From contig WTXI01000054.1 in the NCBI GenBank assembly GCA_022376515.1, positions 154,923 through 218,922 on the forward strand: DNA of 64,000 bases, in the 5' to 3' direction. The translations under genes were made by a program, and so were the position numbers. Below are positions 27,263 to 37,744 of the stretch, one piece after another. The DNA comes from Lactifluus volemus. Taxonomy: Eukaryota; Basidiomycota; Agaricomycetes; Russulales; Russulaceae. Every line of letters begins with the position of its first letter. The first letter of the stretch is position 1. The notes beneath the pieces are model-generated. The model saw only the letters and a list, made by a program, of their open reading frames with translations, was not told the origin of the DNA and made no database searches.

Positions 27263-28024
27263 CTAAAGGCTTCTGTTTGCCTTCCTGGCAAGTTCCGTGA
27301 AGTCGCTGATGTAGGTGTCTAACTCCCCTCCCTTCATTTGAAGGTTGGAGAGGTTTCTTTCTGCATTTTGTTCTGCTGCCGTGTCCTGGAACGCATTCCT
27401 GAATTCGTCTGCAAAAGTGTCCCACAGCCATTGGTTGTCGTAACCAACTGGGTTCACGTTTTGTATCGTGACATTGTGTAACCATTGGATCTGGGTCCTA
27501 TTCCAGTTGGCAACCTTGGGTCCTTTAATGTAGGACAGGCAATTGGCAACCCTTTGGTAAGGGAGGGCGAAGGTGTAGTTGAAGGTGTTGTTGAGGCAAA
27601 AAAGGTTCCATTCGTCCATGAAGTCATCTGCTTTCTGCCTATCTCTATCAAAGATGGTGGGTGGTTGCCCAGTAGGTGCTCCCATGAGGTAGCCTGGGCC
27701 TGGCATCGGTCCTTGTGGCAGTCCACCCCCTGGGGGTCCTCCTCCTGGGGGTCTGGCCAGGGGCCAGCCTGGGGGTCCTCCTCCATGAGGTGGGCCTTGA
27801 GGCGGTCCTTGCGGCGGGCCCTGAGGTGGTCCTTGAGGTGGTCCTGGAGGCGGTGCTCCTCCCTGGTTGAGTACCCATCCTTGATCAATAATTGGGGGGA
27901 GTGGTCCTCCTCCTCTTATCGCTAGGTTGGCCACGGCTGTTGGTGCTTCGGTCATGGTCGCTCTAACTTGTATCGATTCTGGTTCTATTGTGATGGCATC
28001 CACCTGTTCCACCAGGTGGGTCAT
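27263..28024 (-). CDS. Chromovirus Gag capsid
   Basis: A Gly/Pro repeat (GPPQGPPQGPPQ) precedes a Ty3-type capsid domain: FDRDRQKADDFMDEWNLFCLNN, ALPYQRVANCLSYIKGPKVANW, WLWDTFADEFRNAFQDTAAEQNA, GELDTYISDFTELARKA. It ends at a stop at 27263, and the frame continues with FQQGLQQALHNALYHINPAP. Confidence 0.85.
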   Translation of the reverse strand: MTHLVEQVDAITIEPESIQVRATMTEAPTAVANLAIRGGGPLPPIIDQGWVLNQGGAPPPGPPQGPPQGPPQGPPQGPPHGGGPPGWPLARPPGGGPPGGGLPQGPMPGPGYLMGAPTGQPPTIFDRDRQKADDFMDEWNLFCLNNTFNYTFALPYQRVANCLSYIKGPKVANWNRTQIQWLHNVTIQNVNPVGYDNQWLWDTFADEFRNAFQDTAAEQNAERNLSNLQMKGGELDTYISDFTELARKANRSL

Positions 28025-28490
28025 CGGGGTGTTCGCTGGTGGTTCTTGGTAGGAGTGGGTGGACAGGGGAGTTATCAGTTCCGGTTCCCCTGTGCTCCCA
28101 TTGTCTTCACTGTCCTCCCTTATTGCATTAAGAGCGCGGTTGTTCGGGTGTTGGGCATCGCTTTCGTGCCACCATCCTGCTCCTGCTGCTTCATTGAGTC
28201 TGAATGCGGGACAGGATTTGAGTATTTCATGGTGGCGTAGTACGGCGTGCCAGACGTCGTTGATGAACTCTATGCGGACTGACTCCCCTTCTTGCGCAAC
28301 ACAGTAGCACTGGTCTATGGGGTTCTAGTCTATACTGCCTTTCACATGCGTGGGTAAGTCGTCGTTGTATCGGGTGGGCACTGGGATCAGTGTTTCATCG
28401 TCGGGAAATTCTATTCTGAGGAGGGTCGCGCTCATGTTGCAACTGCAAGTACGCTGACTTCTGAGGCAGTTCTGGCAAAGGGATGAGAAT

Positions 28491-28757
28491 CTAGGCGCCG
28501 TTGTGTTCTAGTTCTGGGTCAAGTGTTTCCAATAGGATTGTCTTGCTTCTGTAGTCTTCTAGACTGTCGCTCAGGATCTCGTCTGCTTGCTTGATGGTCT
28601 GGGCAAGTTCGTGGAGTTCCGTCAGGAGCCTTCGCTTCTTTTCGCCTGTAGCTAGGTCAAGTAGGAGGAGTACTGTGTAGTATTCCTTCTCCGCAGAGAT
28701 CCGGATGGCAAGCGCCTCTACCAGATGTTCAATGCGGTTGTTTGGGGGTTCTGCCAC
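28491..28757 (-). CDS. Chromovirus Gag N-terminus
   Basis: 88 codons: EHLVEALAIRISAEKEYYTVLLLLDLATGEKKRRLL and a helical TELHELAQTIKQADEILSDSLEDY. It is matched by the old copy at 21122-21355. The start codon now reads GTG. A frameshift separates it from the capsid. Confidence 0.75.
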   Translation of the reverse strand: MAEPPNNRIEHLVEALAIRISAEKEYYTVLLLLDLATGEKKRRLLTELHELAQTIKQADEILSDSLEDYRSKTILLETLDPELEHNGA

Positions 28758-28775
28758 CTTTCAGTGGTGCGTGGG

Positions 28776-28786
28776 AGCTTGGACTT
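28776..28786 (-). other. Self-priming primer-binding site
   Basis: AAGTCCAAGCT on the minus strand, one base after the 5' LTR, is the exact complement of AGCTTGGACTT in the LTR (28972-28962 and 21540-21530). There is no TGG for a tRNA CCA end. Tf1/sushi-type chromoviruses use an 11-base complementarity of this kind. Confidence 0.75.
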
Positions 28787-28787
28787 A

Positions 28788-28987
28788 TGTTAGGGACTAG
28801 CTGTTCCTAGTTCCTAAGATAGGATCAAGTCGTTCAGAGAGGACCAATGGAGACGTGAGTCTAAGTTGGGTCTAGCTAAGTTATAGCACTTAGAGGGCTT
28901 TCAGAGAGGAGAGAGTCACAAGGGGATTTGTGAGGAGGTTCAAGAGGCTAGTATTGGAGAGAAGTCCAAGCTGGAGAGCAAGGACAC
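28788..28987 (-). repeat. Young chromovirus 5' LTR, truncated
   Basis: Only 200 of 445 bp remain. The lost part is U3, so the promoter is gone. The break at 28987 lies 15 bases beyond the predicted RNA start. Confidence 0.88.
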
Positions 28988-30375
28988 ATCCTAGGGTACC
29001 CATGGCTGAAAGTGTTTCAACCCAAATTCAACTGGAAGACCAGTCAGATGAAGGGACCCCCAGTGCAACTGGAAGCCAAATGGTACAACTGAGTAAAGAA
29101 AAGACAAGAACAAATGATTGTATGATGAGCACACATAGATCCTGCCTGGAAAGAGGGAGACAAAATTATCCTAGTCAGCAAAGTTAATATGGCACAACAG
29201 TGGGCAGAAGAAGCAAATAAAGACAAAGCAAAAGTAGAAATTCCCCCACAGTACTGAGACTTTGCTCAGAAGAAGGAGCAAAGAGATTCCCACCATCCAG
29301 ACCAGAGGATCATGCGATCAAATTAAAGCTGGGAGCACCAGATGTCATCAACTGCAAGGTGTATCCCCTAACCACAGTGGAGAAACAAGTGATGAAGGAG
29401 TGGATTGATAAACATGAACAAAAGAACTACATTAAAAAATCCAACTTCCCCTGGTCAATGCCCTGGTTCTTCATCAAAAAGAAAGATGACAGTCTTTGTC
29501 CCATCCAAGACTATCATGAGGTCAACAAGTAGACAGTCAAGGACATCTACCCCATGCCAAGGATAGAACAAATAATGGAGGAACTCAGTGGCAAGGAACT
29601 GTTCACCAAATTTGACATCCAATTGGGGTATCACAATATACACATCAAAGAAGAGAACTGCTGGAAGGTGGCCTTCAAAACCCCCTTCAGACTATACCAC
29701 CCTAATACTATGCTATTTGGGCTGAACAATTCCCCAGCTACCTTCCAATGAATGGTAGATAGAGCCTTCAAACCCATCTACAATAAATTCCCTGGAGAAT
29801 GCCATGGATATATGGATGACTTCCTGATAGCCATACACAAAGACCCAGCCTGCCATTGCTTGATAATGTGAAAAGTCCTACAGGTATTCTGTAACCACAG
29901 TCTATTTCTCAAACTCCCCAAATGTGAGTTTGAAAAGAAAGTGGTGGAATATCTAGGCATCTATGTAAAAGATGGAACCATCCATATAGACCCAACTAAA
30001 TGAAGGAGACTAGTGATGTGGTCACAACAATTGTCAACCATGACCCAAGTACAAAGTACTCTAGGTGTCCTAGGATATCAAAGGCCATTCATCAGAGAGT
30101 TTGCCCATATCACCAAGCCACTCACAAGCCTCCTTAAAAAGGGGCAGACATTCAAATGGACACAAGAGTGCACAGACACTCTGAACAAACTAATTAATAT
30201 AGTCATCAGTGACCCTGTGCTCTTTCAACCAGATGAAACTAAACAATTTGAGTTGGAAGTGAATGCCTCCCAGTATGTAATAAGAGCCATCCTCTACCAG
30301 TGCAATGACAATAGGAAGTAAAGACCAGTGGCCTACCACTTAGAAACCTTGAATGAAGCTGAATGTAGCTATGAT
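28988..30375 (+). pseudogene. Old chromovirus protease end, reverse transcriptase, RNase H start
   Basis: Begins at LGYPWLK-like protease sequence, then CPIQDYHEVNK, YPMPRIEQIMEELSGKELFTKFDI (29554-29640), GYMDD (29806 region) and RNase H to ETLNEAECSYD. Stops are scattered (for example before the RNase H) and the RNase H Asp in ELEVNASQY has become Asn. CpG is nearly absent. It breaks at ATGAT 30371-30375, the duplication of the next insertion. Confidence 0.85.
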
Positions 30376-30692
30376 TGTCATGAGAACATGACATCATGGT
30401 CATGGGTGACTGTTACCTACCCCTTTTCTTTTCTTACTCATCGACATGTTGGACGATTCTCTTACCTTCTGTTAGCTTCCATAACATTCTGGTCTGTTCT
30501 ACTGCACTCCATACATTTACAGGCTCATCCCTGAACATTCTAGTACAGTCTATAGTTTCAGTATATATATTCCTTATACCTCTGAGACAGGCCTTAAGCT
30601 CGTTCTCCTGTAGAACTCAGGCAGTCCATACAGCAAGCAATACAAGTGGCTTTGGCCTTCCCTCCTCTTCTTCTCTGAAAGACCGCTTCCTC

Positions 30693-32127
30693 AAGCCTTC
30701 TTGACTTCTTACCACCATCATCGAAATTTTCTCGATGTCTTATCCCCCCATTCTCGACCTTCAGTCCTTCAACAAAGCCAAGGACGACCGCACCCTGGAA
30801 GTCCCAGGTGCAGCTGAAGCAATAAACGCGGCCGTGGAGGTTGTCTGCAAAATCCCAGATGACGTCCAGCGAGGACATCGCTTAGGCGATGGATTGGACG
30901 TGGTTGAGGCAGCCCTTAGAGCCGCCTTCGCTCCCCAAGCCGTTGACCCCCCTCCTACTTCCTCTGTAGCCCCCACTGAGCCCCCGGGCTCGCTTGGCGA
31001 GGCTGGCACATCAAATTCCCAGTCGCCTTTTACACCGTTTTGCACTGGGACCCCCGTTTCACAGCCCAACACTCCACACCCTGAGCCCTCCAGTGATTCT
31101 CCAGGCGAAGGGCAGGCGGGCACGACCCCTAGGGCAAAGGGCAAACCCCTAACCCGAAGGGCTCTTTCTGCGGCTGACGAACTCTCCGTGTTCGACATCC
31201 ACAATATATTCCGTCGCCGCTGGTTCTTATCACGGGACCACCTCGTGGCTAACGTCATTTCGGCCCAAAAGGCCGAAGATGGAAAAGTTTTTTGGGTTGA
31301 GTTCGCTCCCCAGTTCCACGCTCACCTGGTCAAGTGCGCTGTTGCGCTTGTACCTCGCCCCCTTAACAAGGTGAAAAAGGTGATGTTCGGATACATCTTA
31401 GAGCTTCTTAACGGAGAGGGCCCCCAAGCCTTCTTTGATCTCTCCAAGGGACAGAGAGTGGCATCTCTGGCTCTGAAGGAGAAGAGGCGACTTGCACGGA
31501 AAAGGAATCGCGCATCGAGGCAGGAGCGCCGGAAGGCCGCTGCCGAGGCAGCCAATGGCAAACCACAACGGTCATGCAAGTACTGCAAGCGAGAGTTTGC
31601 GACGCGCAGGGCCGCCAAGTGACACCGATGCCCTTTCTCCAAGGAGGATAGTGATGAGAGTGGGGAGGCGAGCGGCAAAGGCAAGTCCCGAGCTGCCCCG
31701 AAACCGAACAAGCCGGCCCCCAAGACTCGAGACGCTCCCCCCAACCCCCCAGTCAGCACCATGACCACCGCTCAATCTCAGGCTAAGAAGACGCAAGACC
31801 AACATCCATCGAAAAAGAAGAAGAAGTCAAGCTCGACATCGAAGCCTCAAGAACCGACGCCAACAACGACAACTCCTGGCCCCCGGCAAAGTGCGGCAAC
31901 GCACGTCCCCAATCGCACGTTAGGCAGAGTGCTAGCCTCCGACCAGCCGTACGAGATGACCTCCGACCACCGCTCGTCACGACTCAACACCGAGACGAAA
32001 CGCAGGACAAGGAGAGGGTTATTGGACAAATTGCATGAGTAGCTTTACACCGCGGACACTGTATAGTTACAACACGGTATATAGGGCGGTCCCCTGAATC
32101 CGTCTCAACAGAGAAAAGTTCACACAC
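30693..32127 (+). mobile_element. Single-ORF retroposon, copy 3
   Basis: Flanked by a perfect 15-bp duplication AAAGACCGCTTCCTC (30678-30692 and 32128-32142). The leader CTTACCACCATCATCG matches copies 1 and 2, and the 3' part (GAATCCGTCTCAACAGAGAAAAGT) aligns with theirs, but the tail is CACACAC, not poly(A). It is the most divergent and best preserved copy. Confidence 0.85.
30735..32042 (+). pseudogene. Retroposon zinc-finger protein, copy 3, one stop
   Basis: 435 codons from MSYPPILDLQSF to TRRGLLDKLHE, with no frameshift and one internal TGA (31620-31622) inside the finger where copies 1 and 2 have Arg. Conserved block DELSVFDIHNIFRRRWFL to ELLNGEGPQAFFDL, basic stretch KEKRRLARKRNRASRQER, finger C-x2-C (CKYCKREF) with HRC after the stop, and a Lys/Ser-rich tail. 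The N-terminus is clearly diverged from copies 1-2, yet the central block is strongly conserved, which argues for past selection on the protein. Function unknown. Confidence 0.75.
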
Positions 32128-32311
32128 AAAGACCGCTTCCTCTTTGAGTGAAGCCTTTAAAGACTTGTGTGAATCATGCCACAGTCAAGTCTTCTACCTC
32201 TGAACCTCTGACTAGACCTTCACATCTTAGTTCTTGTGGCTGCTTTGTCATTCCACTTAGTCAGTGTGACTTAGAATCAAAACCACACGCCACAGTGACC
32301 TGACTGTGACA

Positions 32312-32598
32312 ATGATATCTTTGACCACAAGCTCATGGTGGTGGTCAAAGGACTAGAGAACTGATAGCACCTTCTACTAGGAGGGTAGCATGAAGTCTTG
32401 GTGTTCACAGACCATACCAATCTATAGCACTGGTGCAACCCACAGAAAATCAATAGGAGGGTCATGAGGTATATTCCCCAACTAGCAGAGTACAGCTACA
32501 AGTTAATACACAAGCCTGGGAAGTACAATAAAGCAGACTACCTCTCATGCTGCCCTAACTATGATCAAGGAAAGGAGGACAACCAGGATGTCACAGTG
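32312..32598 (+). pseudogene. Old chromovirus RNase H, middle piece
   Basis: Resumes with YDIFDHKLMVVVKGLEN, passes RYIPQLAEYSYKLIHKPGKYNKADYL and stops at the DVTV motif, where element C inserted. Confidence 0.82.
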
Positions 32599-34700
32599 CA
32601 TCAGGAAAACCCTACATGGTTAAATCTGCACAATGAACCAAATGGTACAAAAAAACCTAAATGGTGTATGAAACTGCTATATTTTGGTCATAATTGGTTT
32701 ACTTGCAACATCCTTGTTATTTGTTTGAAAAAGTTTCAGTTTTTTTGTGTTTTTTGGTGCTAAGCAAATGGAAATATTGTAAACTCTCAAATGACAAACT
32801 TGCAGTTTTTATTTTATTTTGCCAAACACTACAATTTGTACCAAAATTTTTTATTGGAATAATATGATAATACATTTACTAGATACTGTATGCAAATTGT
32901 AGTCACTCCAAGTTTCTCCCCCATTTCTTGCTCATCCAGAAGGGGGGGTTGATCCGGTAGGGGGGGCACAGGAGGCGCAGGAGGCGCGGGAGGTGGGGGA
33001 GGCATGGGAGGCGCGAGAGGCGCGGGAGATGCGGGAGGCGCGGGAGATGCGGGAGATGCGGGAGGCGCGGGAGATGCGGGAGGCGCGGGAGGCGCGGGAG
33101 ATGCGGGAGGCACGGGAAGCGCATGAGGTGCGGAGGCAGCAGCGGAGGAGACGGGTGACGTATGAGGTGCACGAGGTGGTGGTGCGGGCGGGGGAAGCGG
33201 CAGCACAGGAGGAAGAGGAGGCGCAGGAAGCAGAGACAGAAGGCGGAGGCAACAGAAGAGTCAGGACACTTGGGGCGGGGCAAGCAGTATGACAACGTAC
33301 CAGGAAGGGGTGGACCGCCCCGCAGTGCCAGTGGGTCCGTAAGCGCCGATGTGGAGGAGCCAAAAGCGGTGGAGGCACAGGAGGACGCAGCAGAAGCAGA
33401 GGCAGAGGCAGAGGCACAGGAGGAGAGGGACAAGGACGCAGCATGAAAATCAACATGGTGCCAACAAGAATAAACAACACGTGCACGTGCCACGTGGCGC
33501 ATATAAGACTTTCTGTTTATGGAAATGTGAGACGGGGGGAGAGCGTCATGAAAATTTCGCTAAGTCGTTCCCGTGCACCAACCACGTGCATCTGTTGTTT
33601 ATTCTTGTTTGCACGATGTTGATTTTTGTACTCATCATTTTCGTGCCTCTGCCTTCCTCACCCTCTCTCCCTCTGTCGCCGTCGTCTCAGTGTCGTCTCA
33701 GTGTCTGGTCCTCGCTGTCGCCACCACCGCTCACGCCGCCACACATCTCACCGTCCGCGCCTTCTCCTTGCCACTGCAACTGGGTTTATTGCTTTGCCCT
33801 GTTTTCTTTTCTTTTTTTTTTGTCTCTGCCTCTGCCTCCGCACTGGCACTGCAGGGTGGTCCGCGCTGCCAGCGCCGACGCCTTCTGCATCTCCCCCCCG
33901 GTACGTCGTCATGATGCCTGCCCTGCCCTAGTTGTCCTGACTATTCTCCCGCTTCCTCCGCCGCCTCCGCAACTCCTGGCGCTCCCGCGCCCCTTCAGCC
34001 TCCCGCGCCTCCCCCTCTGCCTCTGTCGCGTCTTCCTGTCTGCGCCTCGCCTTCTGCATCTCTCCCCGGTATGTTATCGCGTTGCCTGCCCTGCCCCAAC
34101 GTGTCCTGACCTTTTTTTTGCCTCCTCTCCGCCTCCGCCTCCGCCGCCTGGACCACCACCTCCTGTGGCACTTCCGCTTCCTGCCCCACTGCCTCTGCGC
34201 CACCTGCACTTCCCATGCCCCGTGCCCCCCCCCCCCCCCGCGCTTCCCGTACGCCTTGCCCCTCTCGCGCCTCCCGCACTTCCCACGCCTCCACCACCCC
34301 TTCCCCGTCTTGGATTGATCTGGATTGTTGGTTATTGGGATCATGGGTGTAGGGGCAAGGATGCATGTTAATAGATTACATAGTTTTTTTGTATTTTATC
34401 TGATGTTGTTGTGTACCTTGCAATATATATTTTTTAACTTTTTAAATATGATTGACCATAATGGAAACAATGTGAATATGGTGCTGAAACCTACTGTCAT
34501 TGACAAAAATTGTGGTTAATTTAGTGGAATAATACAAAATGAACCATTTGGAACTCTATTAAACAGGCCATCGGGCGTTACTCATTCATTCCAGTTAATT
34601 GTGTACCAGGCTGCTCATCTGTTTCATCCATCAAATTATGCTATTTGAAGCATAATGCTACACCATATGGTTAAATTTACCATATAGGGTTTTCCTGATG
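32599..34700. mobile_element. CATCAGGAAAA-type non-autonomous DNA transposon C
   Basis: Ends CATCAGGAAAACCCTACATG and CATATAGGGTTTTCCTGATG form 20-bp or longer inverted repeats. Subterminal ATGGT motifs replace the GCTTAA motifs of A and B. The flanks are TG and CG, a 2-bp duplication if one base mutated. The centre (33440-33640) is a divergent pair of the box GTTTATTCTTGTTNGCAC around a TATA-like GCATATAAGA. Frames 32829-33206 (minus) and 33349-34371 (plus) are Pro/Ser/Leu-rich low-complexity products of CT/GA-rich DNA, not called as genes. Confidence 0.78.
32950..33135 (+). repeat. Minisatellite in element C (GGAGGCGCGGGAGATGC units)
   Basis: Tandem 9- and 18-base units mixing GGAGGCGCG and GGAGATGCG. 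Confidence 0.75.
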
Positions 34701-35561
34701 CGCCCGCCAGTTCTCCCAGACTCTGTGTTCATCTATACTATTAGCCTTTTCTCTCTCAAAGAATGTGTCTTCAAGGCTCAATCACAGACCCCTGCAGAAC
34801 TCCTTAACTGGTCAGAACTACACCCACGTATGCACAAAAGGGATGATATCTAGTTCCATGATAACAAACCAGTTGTTGTGGTAGACAACACCCTGAGAAG
34901 GGAGATAGTCACTCACTACCATAATTACCAGACAGCAGGACATCCCAGAATTTTTTACACCTACCTGCTTGTCACGCACAACTACTGGTGGCCCAATGTC
35001 AAATAATTTGTCAAAAACTATGTACAAGGATGTGCTGTCTGCCAAGCAACAAAGAGTCGTACCACTAAATCTAGAATCCCCATCTTCCCAATTACCACAG
35101 AATAAAACGCCACCCCCTTCAAAACCATAGCTCTAGACCTGATAACTGACCTACCTCTGTCAAAAGGATATAACTCCATCCTTACGATCACTGACCACGA
35201 CTGCACCAAGGTAGCCATCTTCCTCCCCTGTAACAAAACCATAGATGCCCCAGGAGTAGCCTCCCTGTACACTGAACATGTGTTCCCCCACTATGGAGCC
35301 CCCAAAAAGGTCATCTCAGATTAAGACCCTTACTTCACTGCTAACTTCACACAAGAACTCTGCCAGATACTGGGATCAGCTCAGAACCTCAGTACAGCTT
35401 ACCACCCACAGACAGACGGGCAATCAGAACGCACCAACCAGTGGCTGGATCAGTACTTAAGGATCTATGGGAACTATGAACAAGACAACTGGGCTACCTG
35501 GTTACCTATGGTGCAGTATGTACAGAGGTCATGGCTGAACACCACTACAGGCAGGATGCCA
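34701..35561 (+). pseudogene. Old chromovirus integrase
   Basis: From LPDSVFIYT through the zinc site (HYHNYQTAGHPR, CAVCQATKSRTT), catalytic ALDLITDLPLSKGYNSILTITD, the second region (ISD then a stop) and AYHPQTDGQSERTNQWLDQYLR to MVQYVQRSWLNTTTGRMP, where element B cuts it. Several stops. Confidence 0.85.
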
Positions 35562-37039
35562 CATCAGGAAAATCCAAGTTTTTCTTAACAGCGCTTGAGC
35601 ATGCTTAATATGACTTAATAACACTTCTAAGCACTTTTAAGCAAAATGTCTCCAAGCTGGCCATGCTTAGGCTAAGCTAGGTCTTCTCCTTAATTTGACT
35701 TAGCCAGGGCTTATTGATGCTTATTTTGGGCTTAGTTCACTTAAATGGCAGCTTAGATCTGTGCTTACCAAAAGTTTTCAAGCACACAGATTTAGGGCAA
35801 TAAAAACCATATATTGAGCTAAACTACAACATGACTATGTACAGGAGATAATGGTTCCACCAGCCTTGGTGGAACAGCCCTGATAGGGGTGGGGGCTGCA
35901 GGGCCACAGGGAGGTGGTGGTGGTGGTGGTGGTGGTGGAGGCATGGGAGGAGGCCGTGGGAGGTGCGGGAGGAGGCGCAGGAGGCGCAGGAGGGGGCACG
36001 GGAGGGGGCATGGGGCGTGGGAGGCGCGAGAGAACGCGCGGGCAGAGCAAAGGCACATGGGAGGCGAGAGAGAATGCGCGGGAGGAGGCGAGGCGTGTGG
36101 GAGGAGGCGAGGCGCGCAGGAGGCGCGAGAGAACGCACGGGACGCACAGGAGGCGCGGGGCACGAGGGAGCGAGGAAGCGCAGGAGGAAGCGCAGGAGAA
36201 GGCACGGGACATGGGAGGAGGCACGGGAGGCGCGGGAGGAGGCGCAGGAGGAGGCGCGAGACATAGGAGGAGGAGGCACAGGGGGTGGTGGTCTAGGCAG
36301 CAGAGGCGGCAGCGTGGGAGGAGGTAGTCAAGGAGGAGGCGACGAAAAAAAGAAAAAAAAAGTCAGTTCGTGTTGAGGCAGGGCAGGCAGCATGATAACG
36401 TACCAGGACGTCGGCGCAGGCAGCGCGACAACGTAGACTGCCTCACAGAGGCAGTGAATCCAAGAGGAAACAAAAGCGGTGGGGGAGGCGCGGGCACAGG
36501 AGGCGCATGATGACGCGAAGAGGCAGAGCCAGAACAAGAGCCAGAGCCAGAGAGGGAGGCAGAGAGGGAGGCAGAGAGGGAGGCAGAGAAGGAGGCAGAG
36601 GCAGGGGCAGAGAAGGAGGGGACGTGGAGGAAGCAGCGGTGGGACGTGTTGGGGCGAGGCAGACAACGATGGAGCGGGATAGAGGGAGAGATGGAAAGGG
36701 GCGGCAGACTCAAGAGGCATGAAAATCAACATTGTGCAAACAGTAGTAAATAACACACCCACTGTAACGACTTAGCGAAAATTTCGCAAGTCGCGACTTA
36801 GCATATTTTTTTTCAGACTTTAGTTAAATTACATAAATTAATTTTTTATTTCTGTTTTGCTTGTCTTAAGTGTCTTACACATCTTAATTACTTAATGTGC
36901 TTATCTTTGGCCTTGATTTGCTTACTTGTTTTACATACTCATTTTCTAAGTAAAAAATAAGCAGCTTGAGCAACTTGACAGGCTTAAAAATGAAATAAGC
37001 TAGTTAAGCTGACTAAGTTTTTTCTGGATTTTCCTGATG
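35562..37039. mobile_element. CATCAGGAAAA-type non-autonomous DNA transposon B
   Basis: Same ends, subterminal GCTTAA arrays and GC-rich core as element A, with a shorter minisatellite. It sits in the integrase reading MP|FELLMGH with the 2-bp CA duplicated (35560-35561 and 37040-37041), which proves a 2-bp target duplication and fixes the end as CATCAGG. Confidence 0.87.
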
Positions 37040-37133
37040 CATTTGAACTTCTCATGGGACACACACCTTCCCTACCTGACCAACTGATCACAACCAATGT
37101 CCCCCTATTGGAAGATAGACAATGCACCCTGAA
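37040..37133 (+). pseudogene. Old chromovirus integrase, short piece
   Basis: FELLMGHTPSLPDQLITTNVPLLEDRQCTL, continuing the integrase after element B and ending in CTGAA, the duplication of the next insertion. Confidence 0.8.
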
Positions 37134-37213
37134 TGTCACAGTTCACAGGGACCATGGCTCAAAGTGAGCTTTGTTTGGTATTAGTGATTTGGAGGGACAA
37201 GTCAGACAAGACT

Positions 37214-37744
37214 TGTTATGGACTGACATGTGCTTGCTGATTCATACTATACATTTTCGGACTGATAACTCATTTCTGCTGACTGACTTGCTTATGCGAA
37301 TGGACTGCCGATCACTTTGTTTCAGATTGCTTACTTATTTCTCTCATGATAACAGCCTCACACAGTACTGTACAGCCACAAGTAACAGCCACATGCACAG
37401 GATAACTCACTGATTTCTGAAACATGTTTCAAACCCTGAAAGCTGTACAAAGGTCACAGCCCTTACAGCTATGTGCATAGCCTCGTCTTCTTATATATAA
37501 ACCCTGTACTTTCTGCCTTAGAGACCTTAAGTCTCAGTTTTGTTTCACAATCCAAGTCTTCTATCTATTAGAACCTTGCTTGCCTAGAAGCATCAGACCT
37601 GAGAGAATTCTCTTGACATTACACTCTTCAACTTCTTGACACTTTGGTCTCATCTCTGAGCCCAAAGCCCTTGACCTCTGAAATGCTCTTGACTTTATGA
37701 ACAAATGTACACTTCATACAAAGGTCCCACTTGGAACCTTAACA
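37214..37744 (+). repeat. Solo LTR, TGTTATGGACTGAC family, copy 1
   Basis: TGTTATGGACTGAC...ACCTTAACA with 5-bp duplication AGACT on both sides (37209-37213 and 37745-37749). The same LTR in reverse is at 47896-48501. Confidence 0.85.

Larger units (their letters stand above)
21356..28987 (-). mobile_element. Young Ty3/gypsy chromovirus, minus strand
   Basis: 3' LTR 21356-21800, 5' LTR 28788-28987 (truncated), and between them gag, zinc knuckle, protease, reverse transcriptase, RNase H, integrase, chromodomain and a further zinc-knuckle region. The two LTRs differ at about four of 200 aligned bases. Coding is spread over three frames with a few stops, so it is recently dead. It inserted head-on into an older relative. 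The outer part of its 5' LTR and the middle of the host element's gag are missing at 28987/28988, implying a deletion. Confidence 0.92.
30376..32311 (+). repeat. Solo LTR split by retroposon copy 3
   Basis: TGTCATGAGAAC...CTGTGACA with the 5-bp duplication ATGAT on both sides (30371-30375 and 32312-32316). Without the retroposon it is about 486 bp. A TATA-like AGTATATATATTCC lies near 30558. Confidence 0.8.

Noticed and set aside
33349..34371. 340-codon plus-strand Pro/Leu-rich frame in element C
   Set aside because: Low-complexity translation of a CT-rich tract. No domain and not conserved in A or B.
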